From: Plectosphaerella cucumerina
Taxonomy: Eukaryota > Ascomycota > Sordariomycetes > Glomerellales > Plectosphaerellaceae
Reading direction: 5' to 3'
DNA length: 64,000 bases
NCBI GenBank assembly: GCA_020746995.1
Contig: JAGPXD010000002.1
Location: 2,914,001 to 2,978,000, forward strand
Both the position numbers and the translations under genes were made by a program. Numbering within the stretch: the stretch's first letter is position 1; each line of letters begins with the position of its first letter. The notes under the pieces are model-generated. The model was not told the DNA's origin, searched no databases, and worked only from the letters and a program-made list of their open reading frames with translations. Shown here piece after piece: positions 34,320 through 45,065 of this stretch.

Positions 34320-35798
34320 ATGGTCAAACAAGAGTATTTCCCCTCGTGGGCTCCCTCAACAGCCCGCGATGCCGACTGGGAACGCCCCTTGGATGCCGTC
34401 GAGATCTTCTACCGCCGCATGACGCCCAAAGGAGCTGGCTGCTATCCCGTCACGGCCTGCGCATCGGTCAACATATCTTCTGACCCCGAGACGTCCGACT
34501 TTTGCTTCAAATCAGCATGGACTATTCTCCGACGTGAGTATCCGCCGTTGGGTTCACGCGTTTCCTTCGACCCCGCCAACGTCACCTGGATGAGGAGGTA
34601 CTCCCAGCTCGACACGGCAGCGGAGTCAGCCTGGCTGTCTTCAACCTTTTTGGTCGTTGAAAACGAGGAGGGTCCCGAGCACTGGTTCAACAACGCGCCT
34701 CCGGCTTTCGAGTTGTCGTCCCTGTTCCTCGTCAAGCCCCGCGGCGAAGACGCCAATTACACTGTCTTCCTTCGATGCCCTCACGACCTTACGGACGGAG
34801 TCGGTACCCTCCACCTTCTCAACCGATTTCTGCTTCATGCTGGTGCAATCCATGAACATGGGCAGCACTACGCCTCCACCGTCCTGCTTCCAGAGGACGA
34901 GAGCAGTGCCCTCTCCCCGTCTCTGCAGGTTGATGCCATGTTCCCCTCGAAGCCCTCTCTCTCCCTGCAGGACACCTTTAAGGGCACTATCAGCAACAAT
35001 GGCGCGATCTACAATCACCCTGGTCTTCTCAGTCTTCCCGCTTCGTCGGCTGCCAATGACCAAGAGGGAACGCACCGAGCGGCTGTCTCGATACCCCTCC
35101 CCACATCCTGCCAGATCGTCGACGCCTGCAAGAGCATCGGCCCAGGGATAAGCGTCACCCACGTCTTCCTCGCCGGTCTTGCCCAGACTCTCGCCGAGCT
35201 TCAACCGCAGAGAGACGAGCCATACGAGGTCCGCTACGCCAACCAGTTTCTGATGGACCTGCGCCCCCAGCTGCCGGCCCCTTTCGATGGCCCGAAACAC
35301 GCCGCCGCTGCATATTCCACCGTCTCGGCCCAGGCCATGAACTTGGACTTGGTCGCAGGAGCTCAAGGCGCAGCCGCAAAGCTCGAAGAGTTTCGGCGAT
35401 GCGCAATTGACGCACGCGATTTCTTCCACGCCGTTCGCCCGACATCCCTCGACCACGAACAAGTGCAGCTCACACCCCTTGTCTTCAATTCCCTGGCTGA
35501 CCAGGCCGGTCCCAATCCTCACGCGACATCTGATCCCGCCTTCTGTCCTGTCGCCCTGTCGTCGCTCGGGGTCCTGGACAAGGTTGCATCGAGTCGCCAT
35601 GGGAGCTTGACGGTGGACAATGTCTGGGTGGCCAGCGAGCCCATCGGTGCTGGAGTCGCCGCGTTCCTAGGCTCCTGGGCAGGTAAGATGGAGCTCTCGG
35701 TAGTCTTCAGAAAAGACTACCACGATGTCGAATATCTGGAGGATTTCCTCGGCCGGATTGTTGACAACGTGCTCCTGGGATTGAATATCGGCGAGTAA
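34320..35798 (+). CDS. CoA-dependent acyltransferase-like protein (HxxxDG)
   Basis: A single exon of 492 residues. HDLTDGVGTLHLLNRF near residues 155-170 carries the HxxxDG catalytic motif of the chloramphenicol-acetyltransferase/BAHD/condensation fold. The C-terminal half has a LRPQLPAPFDG stretch and an IGAGVAAFLGSW strand typical of fungal trichothecene-3-O-acetyltransferase-like and similar acetyltransferases. No signal peptide or membrane segment is seen. The substrate is unknown: a sugar, a phenolic released from a glycoside, or a secondary metabolite are all possible. It follows the second regulator in the same direction. Membership of the glycoside block is only suggested by position. 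Confidence 0.72.
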   Translation: MVKQEYFPSWAPSTARDADWERPLDAVEIFYRRMTPKGAGCYPVTACASVNISSDPETSDFCFKSAWTILRREYPPLGSRVSFDPANVTWMRRYSQLDTAAESAWLSSTFLVVENEEGPEHWFNNAPPAFELSSLFLVKPRGEDANYTVFLRCPHDLTDGVGTLHLLNRFLLHAGAIHEHGQHYASTVLLPEDESSALSPSLQVDAMFPSKPSLSLQDTFKGTISNNGAIYNHPGLLSLPASSAANDQEGTHRAAVSIPLPTSCQIVDACKSIGPGISVTHVFLAGLAQTLAELQPQRDEPYEVRYANQFLMDLRPQLPAPFDGPKHAAAAYSTVSAQAMNLDLVAGAQGAAAKLEEFRRCAIDARDFFHAVRPTSLDHEQVQLTPLVFNSLADQAGPNPHATSDPAFCPVALSSLGVLDKVASSRHGSLTVDNVWVASEPIGAGVAAFLGSWAGKMELSVVFRKDYHDVEYLEDFLGRIVDNVLLGLNIGE

Positions 35799-36015
35799 GT
35801 GTATGAGCAAGCCCCCAGAGCCTTAGATTTTTACATTAACTGTTCCCACCGTAATCCATCAAAGGCCCTTTTGTCTTTGAAACGTAGATTTCCACCCCGT
35901 CTAATGTCCTAATGGCGAAAATTTCGTGGACGATCTACCCGTCAATTTGAAGTCGCCTAACGCTCTAGCAAGACGATAAGAGCTGCTAAGGTTTCGAATT
36001 TTACGAATCCAAACC

Positions 36016-36115
36016 GCGCTGGTGGCTCAATTGGTCAGAGCTTTGTGCTTATGAAGCATCGACAAGATGTTCCATGCACTCACAAGGGTTGTGAGTTCGA
36101 GTCTCACCCGGCGCA
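36016..36115 (+). tRNA. tRNA-Ile(UAU) with a 26-nt intron
   Basis: The acceptor stem GCGCTGG pairs with CCGGCGC. The D-arm GCTC..GAGC, anticodon stem TTGTG/CACAA and T-arm GTGAG TTCGAGT CTCAC are complete. The loop CTTATG gives anticodon UAU at 36050-36052. The intron is 36054-36079, after position 37. Yeast tRNA-Ile(UAU) also has an intron. T-runs begin five bases after the end. Confidence 0.93.
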
Positions 36116-36903
36116 TAATGTTTTGGTTTTATTTTATCGTTTTCCATACAAAGCTAAAAGTTCTCTCTTATTTTTTAAATATATTAGTATATAGGCTATA
36201 AGCGTATGTCAGAGTAGGTAAGGCTACTCTATATCTTGATATTAGCTTTAAAGGAATTCTTTTAAGTTTATAAGTTTGGTTTTAATCTATTATAAGGTTT
36301 TATAAGATATATTACTTATAGAGAAGTAGTATAGGTTTACTATAGTATATAGAGCTTCCCCGCTCTCGCTCTTACTAGTATTAACTACTTATCTAGAGCT
36401 TTCTATCTCTATTTAAATTTATAACTAAATTTTTATACTTAAGTTTATATTTAAAACATTCAATTATTATAAAGTATTACTAATCCTAAGAGTCTTAAAG
36501 TAATACTAACTACTCTTAACGTCTTTATATTATTTTCTAAGATTTTAAATCCCCTTACTATACTAGTAAGTATAAGGTAATTATTTTAACTAAAATATAT
36601 ATTATATAATTATATTATACCAAGTAGTTTATTCAAGTATATATCTAAATTAAAGTACTTCTAGGAAGTTTATGGTCGCTAGTTTGCTTTCACTTTCTAA
36701 ATTAAGAATCTCTACTCTATAGTATTTAAAATAATATATATATACTATTAGTATATAATTCCTTTTTAATTCTAATACTATTTATACTCAACGTTATATT
36801 AGTATCTTCTTCAATCCTCTTAGTATAAGTCAAAGCCTACTAGACAAAGTATTTACTTATAACTACAGACTTCCTAAACAGGTTAATACATAATAACGAC
36901 TTT
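36116..36903. repeat. AT-rich tract, probable RIP-degraded repeat
   Basis: About 790 bp are strongly rich in A and T, full of TA and TATA steps, in a window that is otherwise GC-rich. The edge is abrupt: it starts right after the tRNA-Ile gene and ends near 36900. No frame survives. This is what repeat-induced point mutation (C to T on both strands) leaves of a transposon. The original element cannot be identified. tRNA-flanking retrotransposon insertion is a reasonable source. Confidence 0.65.
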
Positions 36904-39079
36904 TTGGTGGAGTGCTGTCATGATGTGTGGGGCGGTACTTTGATAATCCTGGGGCTTTACAATCAAGGGCACCCAGAATTCAGACAGCAGGACACGGAGC
37001 AGAGAGCCTTCTCCGGCCCTCTGCCCATTGGAACTCTCGATGCACTGCCAACACCGCCCGCTTGGCCAGATTCATCACTCGGCCGAAGGTGCCGTCCATC
37101 GGTCTTGGATCGGGAGCCCCCTGTTGGACATGGTCTGGTCCGGCGTGCTCAGGGCGGCCTGCGGTCTGTGGAAATGCACAAGTCAAAAAAACCCATCATC
37201 CAGTGTCCCACCAATGCTGTGGAGCGCCGAGGCCATGGTCCGCCTGGATGACATGGCCGAGAGGCCGAGCGTGGAGTCAACTGTGGATGAAATCAAGGCC
37301 GTCCCAATATTTCTCTCTTGCTTCTCCGGTCCGAACTCGAAGCTTTGGTTGAACTGTGCGCCTGATTGTTAACTCTCTGCGTCTAAAGTCGCGCGAGGTA
37401 ATCCGAAACGGGTGTCGATGCGAGTGGTGCGGGCGACCCCGTCTCATCAACCACAGACGGGGGGTGGTGATTGCGACCTCCTCTGATTTAGGTGCGTCGC
37501 CCTCCCAGCCCCCCGTCGTTCGCTTCCCCAGCAACAGCGAGCGTGCGCATCGTCTAGAGTGTCACTGTCATCGAGCGAAGCGCATGCCGACGCAATGGGT
37601 CTAGCGCGGGGCATGTTGCGCATCATCCCATTGGCCAGCCGGCATCATCGATATCTCGGCGGGGGAGAGAAGACCATCCAGGGCGAAATGAGACGCAATT
37701 CCCTGGCGACGGGGATGAGGGAGTATCCGACAGGGTGGCGGTAACACCGGGGAGCACAACCTGAGCCGATGCGGGTGTCCCTCGCCCTGCGCCGCCGCGG
37801 CCTTGTGTCGGCGCGGGAACTGTTCAAGTGCACAAGCCGTGAGGCATACACGATGCACGACGAACGGAATACCGAGCTGATTCGCCCCGTGGCCACATGG
37901 CAGCCATCCGCAGCGGCCGCCCGCTGGCTGACGGGTGCGGAATGTAGGACAGCCCAGGGGCCCGGGACGAGTGCATGTCGCGGCAGCCGAGCGCTTGCGA
38001 CGGGATGGGGGCTTCTGTGGAATGTTGATACACTGAAGTTGGGGCAAAGGTCACGAAGACGGGGAATCTCTTGGTTGGTCTTGGTGGTGCAGTGATGCTC
38101 AGGCACAGACCGAAATGCCACCCTCCCTTCTCAAGCCACCACCCCTGTCGCCAGCCGCCTGGGTTTTGAAGCCGCTGCACTTAGCCCGCATCGGGATTAG
38201 CGTATCAATCTACGGTGCAAGAGAAGGGTGGACCCCAGCCACACCCGATTGTCCCATCTGCACCTCTCTGCCTGCCGTTCCTGCCGCGTCCACCTCTCTG
38301 CTGCTTGCAGAGGGAGCAACACTGGAAGGCATCGCCTTGGTGCTCCGCGGGCTCGTGTTGCCCACCGACGAGGTGGCAAAGACCGCGTAGCTGGCACAAG
38401 TAGTCGCTCTAGGAGGTCCGCTAGATATCGGCGCGACCCAATGGGCGCGAATGGGCCCCGCGGGGGAGGGACGAGGAAACCGGCCGACGAGGCAGGTGCC
38501 AATGTTGCCAAGTGCGCGCTAGCCTCTCCGGCGAGAAAAAACGAGCCTGGCGGAGGCAGGCGCGAGAGCGAGCAGCGAGTTGGATGCAGCGCAACACAAT
38601 CAACGGATGCTGGAACAGCTGGAACCGCTGGAACAGCTGGAGCTCTGAGGTGGTGGTGCGGGTACCTTTCCGGAGCTCCTGCCCTGGCCTGGTGGCTCTT
38701 GCCCGCCCCTGCCCTCCGCGCGCGCACCTTCCCTTCCCTCCCTGCCCTTGCCCGATTGATTGCGTCGCCGTTGCCGTTGCCGTCGATGCACGTCTTGGCC
38801 TCGCACCTGCCCTCCCCCCGCCGCTGCCTCTTTAAACATCGTGACCCGTCTCGCCCACACCATCCCCGGCCCTCCCGGCTTTTCCCTCTTCTCCCTCTCA
38901 TCTTCCCATCCTCTGGTCTCCCATCATCAACATCCCCATCTCTCCCAGCATCCATCTTCCGCCACCACGCATACAAGCAAAGCAAGCAGAAGCTATCCTC
39001 ATTTTTGAGCACTACCCAGCCATAGCTTTATCGGCCCACCTTCCGCCCGGACCATCCATTCTTCGTCACACCCCGCAAG
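36904..39079. other. 2.2-kb intergenic region, no gene supported
   Basis: GC content returns to normal after the AT-rich tract. Frames such as 38197-39012 and 38228-39025 overlap on opposite strands and follow C-rich composition. The last 300 bp, pyrimidine-rich, are probably the promoter and leader of the secreted-protein gene. Confidence 0.5.
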
Positions 39080-39832
39080 ATGCGCTCCTTCGCCGTCCTC
39101 GCCGTGGCCTTTGCCACCGCTGCCGTCGCCCAGAGCAGCTCCAACAGCTCCAAGGTCTACACCGTTGAGGACCTCGGCCCCGTCTTCAGCACCCTCAGCG
39201 ACAGCACCAAGCGTACGTGCCTTGCCAGCAGCCTTGCTCGCCATCCTCGCGATTTGCGCTGACCTTGTCTCAACAGGCGACTGGTGCCGCGGCCAGAACA
39301 ACGGCTGCGAGGATCTGTGCGGTGGCCGTAACAACTGGGAGGTCAACGACTGCGATGACGTACGTTTTCAGGCTGGTCACTGTCCTCGCTCGCCTTGCTA
39401 ACATCATCTCAGAACACTCTCGTCTACGAGTGCAAGTGCAACGACGGCAAGGTGCCCCCTCTTGAGGACTACACCAACACCATGCCCACCCACATCTGCC
39501 TCGCTGTCTTCGATGCCTGCATGACCAGCCACCCCAACGACCGCGACGGCCAGGACCAGTGCCTTGAGGCCAGGAAGGCCAGCTGCGAGCCCACCGAGCT
39601 TCTCGACCCCGCCGAAGCCAACACTGCCGACTCCAACACCAGTACCGCCGCTACCACGACCACCAGCAGCGCCGCCAGCGAGTCTACCGGCGAGGCTAGC
39701 AACACCGCCTCGGCCGACGCCGCTGACGCGACCGCGTCCACCACGACCGGCGACAGCTTCGCCGCGCCCACCGCGGCCCCCGCCGCTGGCGCCGCCGCCG
39801 TCGCCATGGTCATGGTTGCCTACCTTGTCTAA
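39080..39832 (+). CDS. Secreted Cys-rich protein with probable GPI anchor (DUF7707-like)
   Basis: Exons 39080-39212, 39277-39359 and 39413-39832 give 211 residues. The introns are 64 and 53 nt. A signal peptide is clear (MRSFAVLAVAFATAAVA, cleavage near Gln18). A Cys-rich module of about 95 residues follows, including DWCRGQNNGCEDLCGG and CKCNDGKVPP. Then comes a Ser/Thr/Ala-rich stalk and a hydrophobic C-terminus (AAAVAMVMVAYLV) that fits a GPI anchor signal. Fungal proteins of this build are annotated DUF7707 and sit on the wall or plasma membrane; their function is unknown. The domain name is from memory, while signal peptide and anchor are seen directly. Confidence 0.85.
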
Positions 39833-40588
39833 GCCCCTGAGGACGCGACGACCCCCGAAAATGGTGCGGGCGGCCATTGGTGCCGCCCGATTTTCTCTTC
39901 GCTGTATCGAGCTTCTCGACTACACCTCCGGCGGCTCCCCCCGGCCGGCGGATTCTTTCACCGACACCCCCCGGCCGACGGAACCGGACCGCGCCTCACC
40001 CGGCGCCTAATGACAGACGACGATATGGAGGGACGGACACGCTGACGGGACGATGGACGGAATGGATATCCCGCGGAGATCATGGCAGCAGGGAACGGAT
40101 TGGCGGTTTTGCAGCGACATGGTTAGGAACAGACGCGTAGCACAGTACAGTACCCCGGTTGTTTTGCGCATTGCGATGCGCGCATGAATGAATTGAGTTT
40201 TACCACCCATGCCCCGTCCATTTGCTTTGTGCAAAAGGTTCGTTTCTTGTCGTCGCGAACATGGTGCTGACTCCGAACAGAAGACCTCAAACTCGCCATC
40301 CGACAAAGGAGATGGTTCCCACACATGTTCCTCAAGGAATGACACGATGTTGTCGTTCCGATTGCAGATCAGTTGATCGAGGCTCTTTTGGCTGAAGCGT
40401 CAGACACATCAATTGTCACGAGAGTTCCTTGAGAGCATATAAGAGGCAGGCCGCAGCCCCATCGACGAGGTTTCAGACATCACATCACTTGCAACATCAG
40501 CATCAGCATCATCAACAGCATCATCAACAGCATCATCATCATCATCGTCATTCTATTCGATAATACCACTAACAACTCACTCGACATC
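39833..40588. other. Intergenic with promoter and repeat-rich leader of the amidoligase gene
   Basis: A TATA box (CATATAAGAG, about 40437-40446) lies 145 bp before the ATG at 40589. An imperfect CAT/CAG trinucleotide run spans about 40495-40551 in the probable 5' untranslated region. Confidence 0.5.
40495..40551 (+). repeat. CAT/CAG trinucleotide repeat in 5' leader
   Basis: Mixed CAT, CAG and CAA triplets run for about 57 bp just before the amidoligase-like gene. Such runs vary in length between strains. Confidence 0.7.
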
Positions 40589-42904
40589 ATGTCCTTTCCC
40601 ACTCCTGGCCGCAAGCGGTCCCTCAGCCAGCCTTCAGGTAAGAGCAGCTCCAGTGAGGCCAAAGGTCCCATCACTAAGCGCCATGTCAGTTTCGGCTGCG
40701 AGTTGGAGTTTCTGGTCGCCTGCCTTGGCAATGATCAACCTGACCCCGATGAGGGTCTCGGGCTTGCACCCGCCTTTCGGTTTACTCGCAAATCAAATTA
40801 CTACCCGGATCCTGCCTTGCTTTACGAAAGCTTAAGGGCTAGCCTGACAGACGCCGGCCTTCCCGTCCAAGGTACCGACAAGGTGCCTGACGGATCTGCA
40901 CGCTCGGTGCAGGCATCAATGGAACTGACGTACGCGGCGGGGTTCACGATCTTATCGGATCCTTCGCTTTCGGAGTCCTGCAAATTTGGCGGATACACGT
41001 GGATAGGAGTCGAGATGACGACACCCGCGGCGTGGAACAAGCCGGTGTACTTTGACATGGTGAGGTTGGCGGTCAACACAATCACTAGCAACTACCGCAT
41101 CCGTGTCAACCCCTGCTGCGGTTTTCACGTTCATGTCGGCGCCGGCCAAGGTAAGCGCATCGACTCGCGCACTCTGCGACGTTTTGGAGCTTTCGTCTGG
41201 GCGGCCTCGCCCCTCCTGTACACATTGCATAGCCCGGAGCGCCGAAACTCGCTGTACTCGCTGAGCACGCGTGACTTCGACATCGCAAAGGTCAGCTCGT
41301 CGGAAGCCGAGGACCAGGGCCTGGCCCACGATCTTTGGAAGGAGCATTGCAAGGCTGACCGCGGTTATCCGGCCTATGCCTGGATCTTCGCGCGAGACCG
41401 CTTCGTCGGCGAGCCGTATGACGTCGAGGACGACTCTGCTGCTCAGAATGGGGAGCCGGATCACCCACTGGATGATTGGGTGAAGTGGAAGCACGTCCAA
41501 CCTCTTTCACAGGAGGAGGAAGGGCTCCCGGCTTCCGAATGGGACGCTAGTGACTGGGGCAACAACGGGGACAAGAGCAGCAACAATGGCGAATCTGTCG
41601 CACATGGCCTCGAGGCGCCGGAACGCCTGAAAGATGGCCAGGATAGCAGCAATGCCCACCTGGGTCCGTATGAGCTCGAGGCACCGGAAGCCCCCGAGGT
41701 TGGCCGACGCAGCAGCCACGACGGCTCTGTCGCGAAAGAAGATTCGGAGCGTGGCTGGGGCGGCAATAAAGATCCTGTCGCGGATGTCGCCAATGACCCA
41801 AAGCCCTCCGCCGACGCTGACGATTGGGGCCCTATACCCAAGCAGGGCCTGGGGGACTGGAACCGGGAAGGATCTCAGTCCTCCCCCAAATCCCCCGAAT
41901 CCCCCAAGGTGTCGAAGAACTTTCCACTGCTCGGCCTCCCGGGACGAGTCGCGGAGACCTTGGACTACATGGATTACACGAGCGAGGCCGGCAAGACGGA
42001 CTTCCAGTCGCCCAAGCTGAAGTACATGCCCGAATCGTCGTTGATTGACCCCGAGGAGCTGCACCTGGAACAGCCGCCCCTTGCTGGGGTTGATGGCCCC
42101 CCTCGGCCCGGAGCGGCGCCTTCGATGCGCAACATTGGCCACATCCCGCCTCGACCCCACGCCAGCGACGACCCTCTGTCTATGTATGTCGCACGCGGAT
42201 ACGAATACTTCCGGCCGCGAAACAACCCGGGAGAACGGGCGACCCGAACGGACGTCATCTCAGGGGTGAGGGAGATCCTCGCCAGTCCCCTGGGAGCGCT
42301 GGGAGCGGAAATCCTGGAAGCCGACAGTACTAAGCACCAAGGCCTCAACTGGGGACCGTACAATACCAAGAACCTCTTGTACAAGGTGTTCAGTGGCAAA
42401 CTGACAGTGGAAATCCGCATGGGCTCCGCGACCATGGACCCGGACTGGGTGGTGGCGTGGGCGGGCATCTGCACGCGCATGCTCGAGTTCAGCCGCGACG
42501 CCGACGAGGCCGAGTGGATGCGCATCATCCGTTTGTTGGCATGGGCGCAGGAGGAGGGCGGGCAGTACGACGTGCTGGACCTGCTGGTGGACATTGGGGC
42601 GTTTGAGCAGCTGGCGGCGGCCGAGGCGCGCCTACGCGAGATCGACGACGACTTTAACGACGATGGCGACGACAAGGTCGAGGCCGTGCGCGGGTGGAAG
42701 GAATGTCCGACGGAGCCCGACCCCCCTGGTGTGGATCAAGGGCAATCATGGAAATGGAACTTTGGATCAAACGGATATAACTCCCCGCCTGGTTGGGAGA
42801 CTTGGTCGTCCACGGGGGTGGGCGAGGTGCCGGCCGCCGAACCCAAGGCTGCGGTCCAAGATGCCCAGCAGACCAAGGAGCCGTTTCTTATTGACTTGGA
42901 TTAA
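40589..42904 (+). CDS. Putative amidoligase-family protein with long disordered insert
   Basis: A single exon of 771 residues. The N-terminal part has SFGCELEFLVA (about 34-44), IGVEMTTPA and NPCCGFHVHVGAGQ (about 171-184). These match the Amidoligase_2 family, a COOH-NH2 ligase-like fold related to glutamine synthetase, with Glu and His residues for metal and ATP. A second conserved part, about 560-660, has GPYNTKNLLYKVFSGKLTVE followed by IRMGSATMDPDW. Between them lie roughly 250 residues rich in Glu, Asp, Ser and Pro with loose repeats (GLEAPERL, ELEAPEAPE). Fungal members are numerous and uncharacterised; formation of an amide or isopeptide bond is suspected from the fold only. Confidence 0.75.
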   Translation: MSFPTPGRKRSLSQPSGKSSSSEAKGPITKRHVSFGCELEFLVACLGNDQPDPDEGLGLAPAFRFTRKSNYYPDPALLYESLRASLTDAGLPVQGTDKVPDGSARSVQASMELTYAAGFTILSDPSLSESCKFGGYTWIGVEMTTPAAWNKPVYFDMVRLAVNTITSNYRIRVNPCCGFHVHVGAGQGKRIDSRTLRRFGAFVWAASPLLYTLHSPERRNSLYSLSTRDFDIAKVSSSEAEDQGLAHDLWKEHCKADRGYPAYAWIFARDRFVGEPYDVEDDSAAQNGEPDHPLDDWVKWKHVQPLSQEEEGLPASEWDASDWGNNGDKSSNNGESVAHGLEAPERLKDGQDSSNAHLGPYELEAPEAPEVGRRSSHDGSVAKEDSERGWGGNKDPVADVANDPKPSADADDWGPIPKQGLGDWNREGSQSSPKSPESPKVSKNFPLLGLPGRVAETLDYMDYTSEAGKTDFQSPKLKYMPESSLIDPEELHLEQPPLAGVDGPPRPGAAPSMRNIGHIPPRPHASDDPLSMYVARGYEYFRPRNNPGERATRTDVISGVREILASPLGALGAEILEADSTKHQGLNWGPYNTKNLLYKVFSGKLTVEIRMGSATMDPDWVVAWAGICTRMLEFSRDADEAEWMRIIRLLAWAQEEGGQYDVLDLLVDIGAFEQLAAAEARLREIDDDFNDDGDDKVEAVRGWKECPTEPDPPGVDQGQSWKWNFGSNGYNSPPGWETWSSTGVGEVPAAEPKAAVQDAQQTKEPFLIDLD

Positions 42905-43570
42905 TGGGGTGGATCTGTGGGGAGATAAACTAGAAATTAAATTGATACACTGAGCGATACCTCTGCCCCGCGCCATGTGATATGTGTGTGAATTGGTGAT
43001 GTGTGTCATATCTTGCCATCCCGGGATCAAGGCATCTGGACGAGATAGCCCCCCCAGCCGCTATCTCTGGCCGGCTGCCGGCGGGCGCTCTTCTGATTGC
43101 GAAACGGATCTCCGAACGGGCGTGTTATCTCTGTGGCTGCGTGACGAGAAAAGATCTAGAAGCTTCATCGTAGCCGCGCCTGCGTCCCGGGGGCCGGTGG
43201 GCGGATGCCGGCATGTTGCCGGGAAATATGGGTCTGGCACCGGCCCGGCGTCGAAGCGTGACCATCGTCCATGTTCAGCGCGCCCCGGGCGGCCGGAGAT
43301 AGCCGCCATGCTGCCGGCTTCCCCTCACTCACCCCAGGATGAGGCCCGGCAGGCGGGAGACAGCCGAGGTGGCGCTTGGTGTCTGACCATGCGACTGCGG
43401 TATATAGCCCGAGGCGCGTGTTTCTTATCTTTTGCTTCGACACGGAGCTGAAGCACAAGTGCCATACCCAACACATTTCCATCAACCGCCACCCCTGTCA
43501 CATACACACACCACCTCAGCTCACATCATCACACACCGTCAGACCACAGACCACAGAACACACCGTCGTC
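42905..43570 (+). promoter_or_regulatory. Promoter of GABA transaminase gene with five HGATAR sites and TATA box
   Basis: GATA-factor words (HGATAR on either strand) are at 43043-43048, 43061-43066, 43125-43130, 43297-43302 and 43425-43430. Such sites bind AreA/NIT2-type nitrogen regulators. A TATATAG box is at about 43401, 165 bp before the ATG. The leader from 43445 is rich in C and A. Regulation by nitrogen supply is inferred. Confidence 0.5.
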
Positions 43571-45065
43571 ATGCCTGCCGTCCTCGAGCAGTCGGTCCTG
43601 ACCGCGATCCCGGGCCCCGTGTCCAAGGCCAGCGCCAAGAAGCTCGACACCGTCTTCGACTCGCGGGCCGTCCACTTCGTCGTTGACTACGACAAGAGCG
43701 AGGGCAACTACATCGTCGACGTCGACGGCAACCGCTTCCTCGATGTCTACAGCCAGATCGCCTCCATCCCCGTCGGCTACAACAATGCCAGGCTCATCGA
43801 GGCGGCGCGGTCGCCCGAGATGATCTCTGCCCTCGTCAACCGCCCTGCCCTCGGCAACTTCCCCTCGGCGCAGTGGTATGATGTCCTCCGCGACGGTCTC
43901 CTGCGCGCGGCGCCCAAGGGCCTCGACCGCATCTTCACCGCCCAGTCGGGCAGCGAGGCCAACGAGCTCGCCTTCAAGGCGGCAATGATGCTGTACCGAC
44001 GTCGCGAGCGCGGCGAGGGCGTCGCCTGGTCGGCCGAGGAGGTCTCGTCGTGCCTGAACAACGCCAAGCCCGGCTCTCCCGACCTGGCCGTCCTCAGCTT
44101 CGCGCGCTCGTTCCACGGCCGCGGCTTCGGAAGCCTGTCGTGCACGCGCAGCAAGGCGGTGCACAAGCTCGATATCCCCGCGTTCGACTGGCCGCAGGCG
44201 CCGTTCCCTTCGCTGCGCTACCCGCTGGAGCAGAACGAGGAGGCGAACCGCGCCGAGGAGGCGCGTTGCCTGGCTGCTGTTGAGGAGCTGATCAAGATGT
44301 GGCGCTTCCCGGTCGCTGCTCTTATTGTTGAGCCTATTCAGAGCGAGGGTGGTGATAACCACGCTTCGCCGGCCTTCTTCCAGGGCCTGCGCGACCTGAC
44401 CAAGAAGCACGGCGTTACGGTGAGTTCGATCCATGGCAAGTAAGAGAAACAGTAGCTGACTGAGGTTGTAGATGATTGTCGATGAGGTTCAGACTGGCTT
44501 TGGCGCGACGGGACGTTTCTGGGGCCATGAGCACTGGAACCTGACTTCGCCTCCTGACATTGTCACCTTCTCCAAGAAGGCGCAGACGGCGGGATACTTC
44601 TTTGGCGATGCGGCGCTGGTTCCTGACCAGGCCTACAGGCAGTTGTGAGTGGCACCCGGAAGAAGTGAGAATAGTCACAGTTGGCTAACCGAATGTAGCA
44701 ACACTTGGATTGGCGACATGGCGCGTGTCATCGTCAGCAAGGCGGTCGTCGAGGAGATCCTCGAGAAGGACCTGGTGGCGCAGTGCGCGCGCGTCGGTGA
44801 TGTTCTGTACAAGGAGCTCGAGGCTCTCGCCTCGCGCTGGCCCGAGCAGGTTCTCAACCTCCGCGGCAGGGGTCAGGGCACTTACATTGCCTTTGACAGC
44901 CCCGACGCGCCGGCGCTAATTGCGCAGATGAAGTCTCGCGGCGTCAACGTGGGCATGTGCGGTGCTGGTACCGTCCGTCTCCGCCCGATGCTGATCCTCG
45001 AGGAGTCACACGTGCCGACGTTGGTGGCTGCGTTTGAGCAGTCGCTGAAGGCTCTGTCGGCGTAG
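43571..45065 (+). CDS. 4-aminobutyrate aminotransferase (class III, PLP)
   Basis: Exons 43571-44419, 44472-44644 and 44699-45065 give 462 residues. The introns are 52 and 54 nt. It has the class III aminotransferase fold: a PLP-phosphate site in SGSEANELAFKAAM (about 118-131), the cofactor Asp in IVDEVQTGFGATGRFWG (Asp about 287), the Schiff-base Lys in TFSKKAQTAGYFF (Lys about 318), and the specificity segment VEPIQSEGGDNHAS. The GABA transaminases UGA1 and GatA share these, with NTWIGDMARV near residue 343. Reaction: GABA plus 2-oxoglutarate gives succinate semialdehyde plus glutamate. The enzyme may be mitochondrial or cytosolic; no strong targeting signal is seen. Use of beta-alanine or related omega-amino acids cannot be ruled out. 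Confidence 0.92.

Noticed and set aside
36116..36903. Centromere or origin core
   Set aside because: Only about 790 bp long and placed next to a tRNA gene between ordinary genes; a degraded repeat fits better.
38228..39025. Frame of 265 codons upstream of the secreted-protein gene
   Set aside because: It overlaps an equally long minus-strand frame, is pyrimidine-driven, and has no splice pattern or domain.
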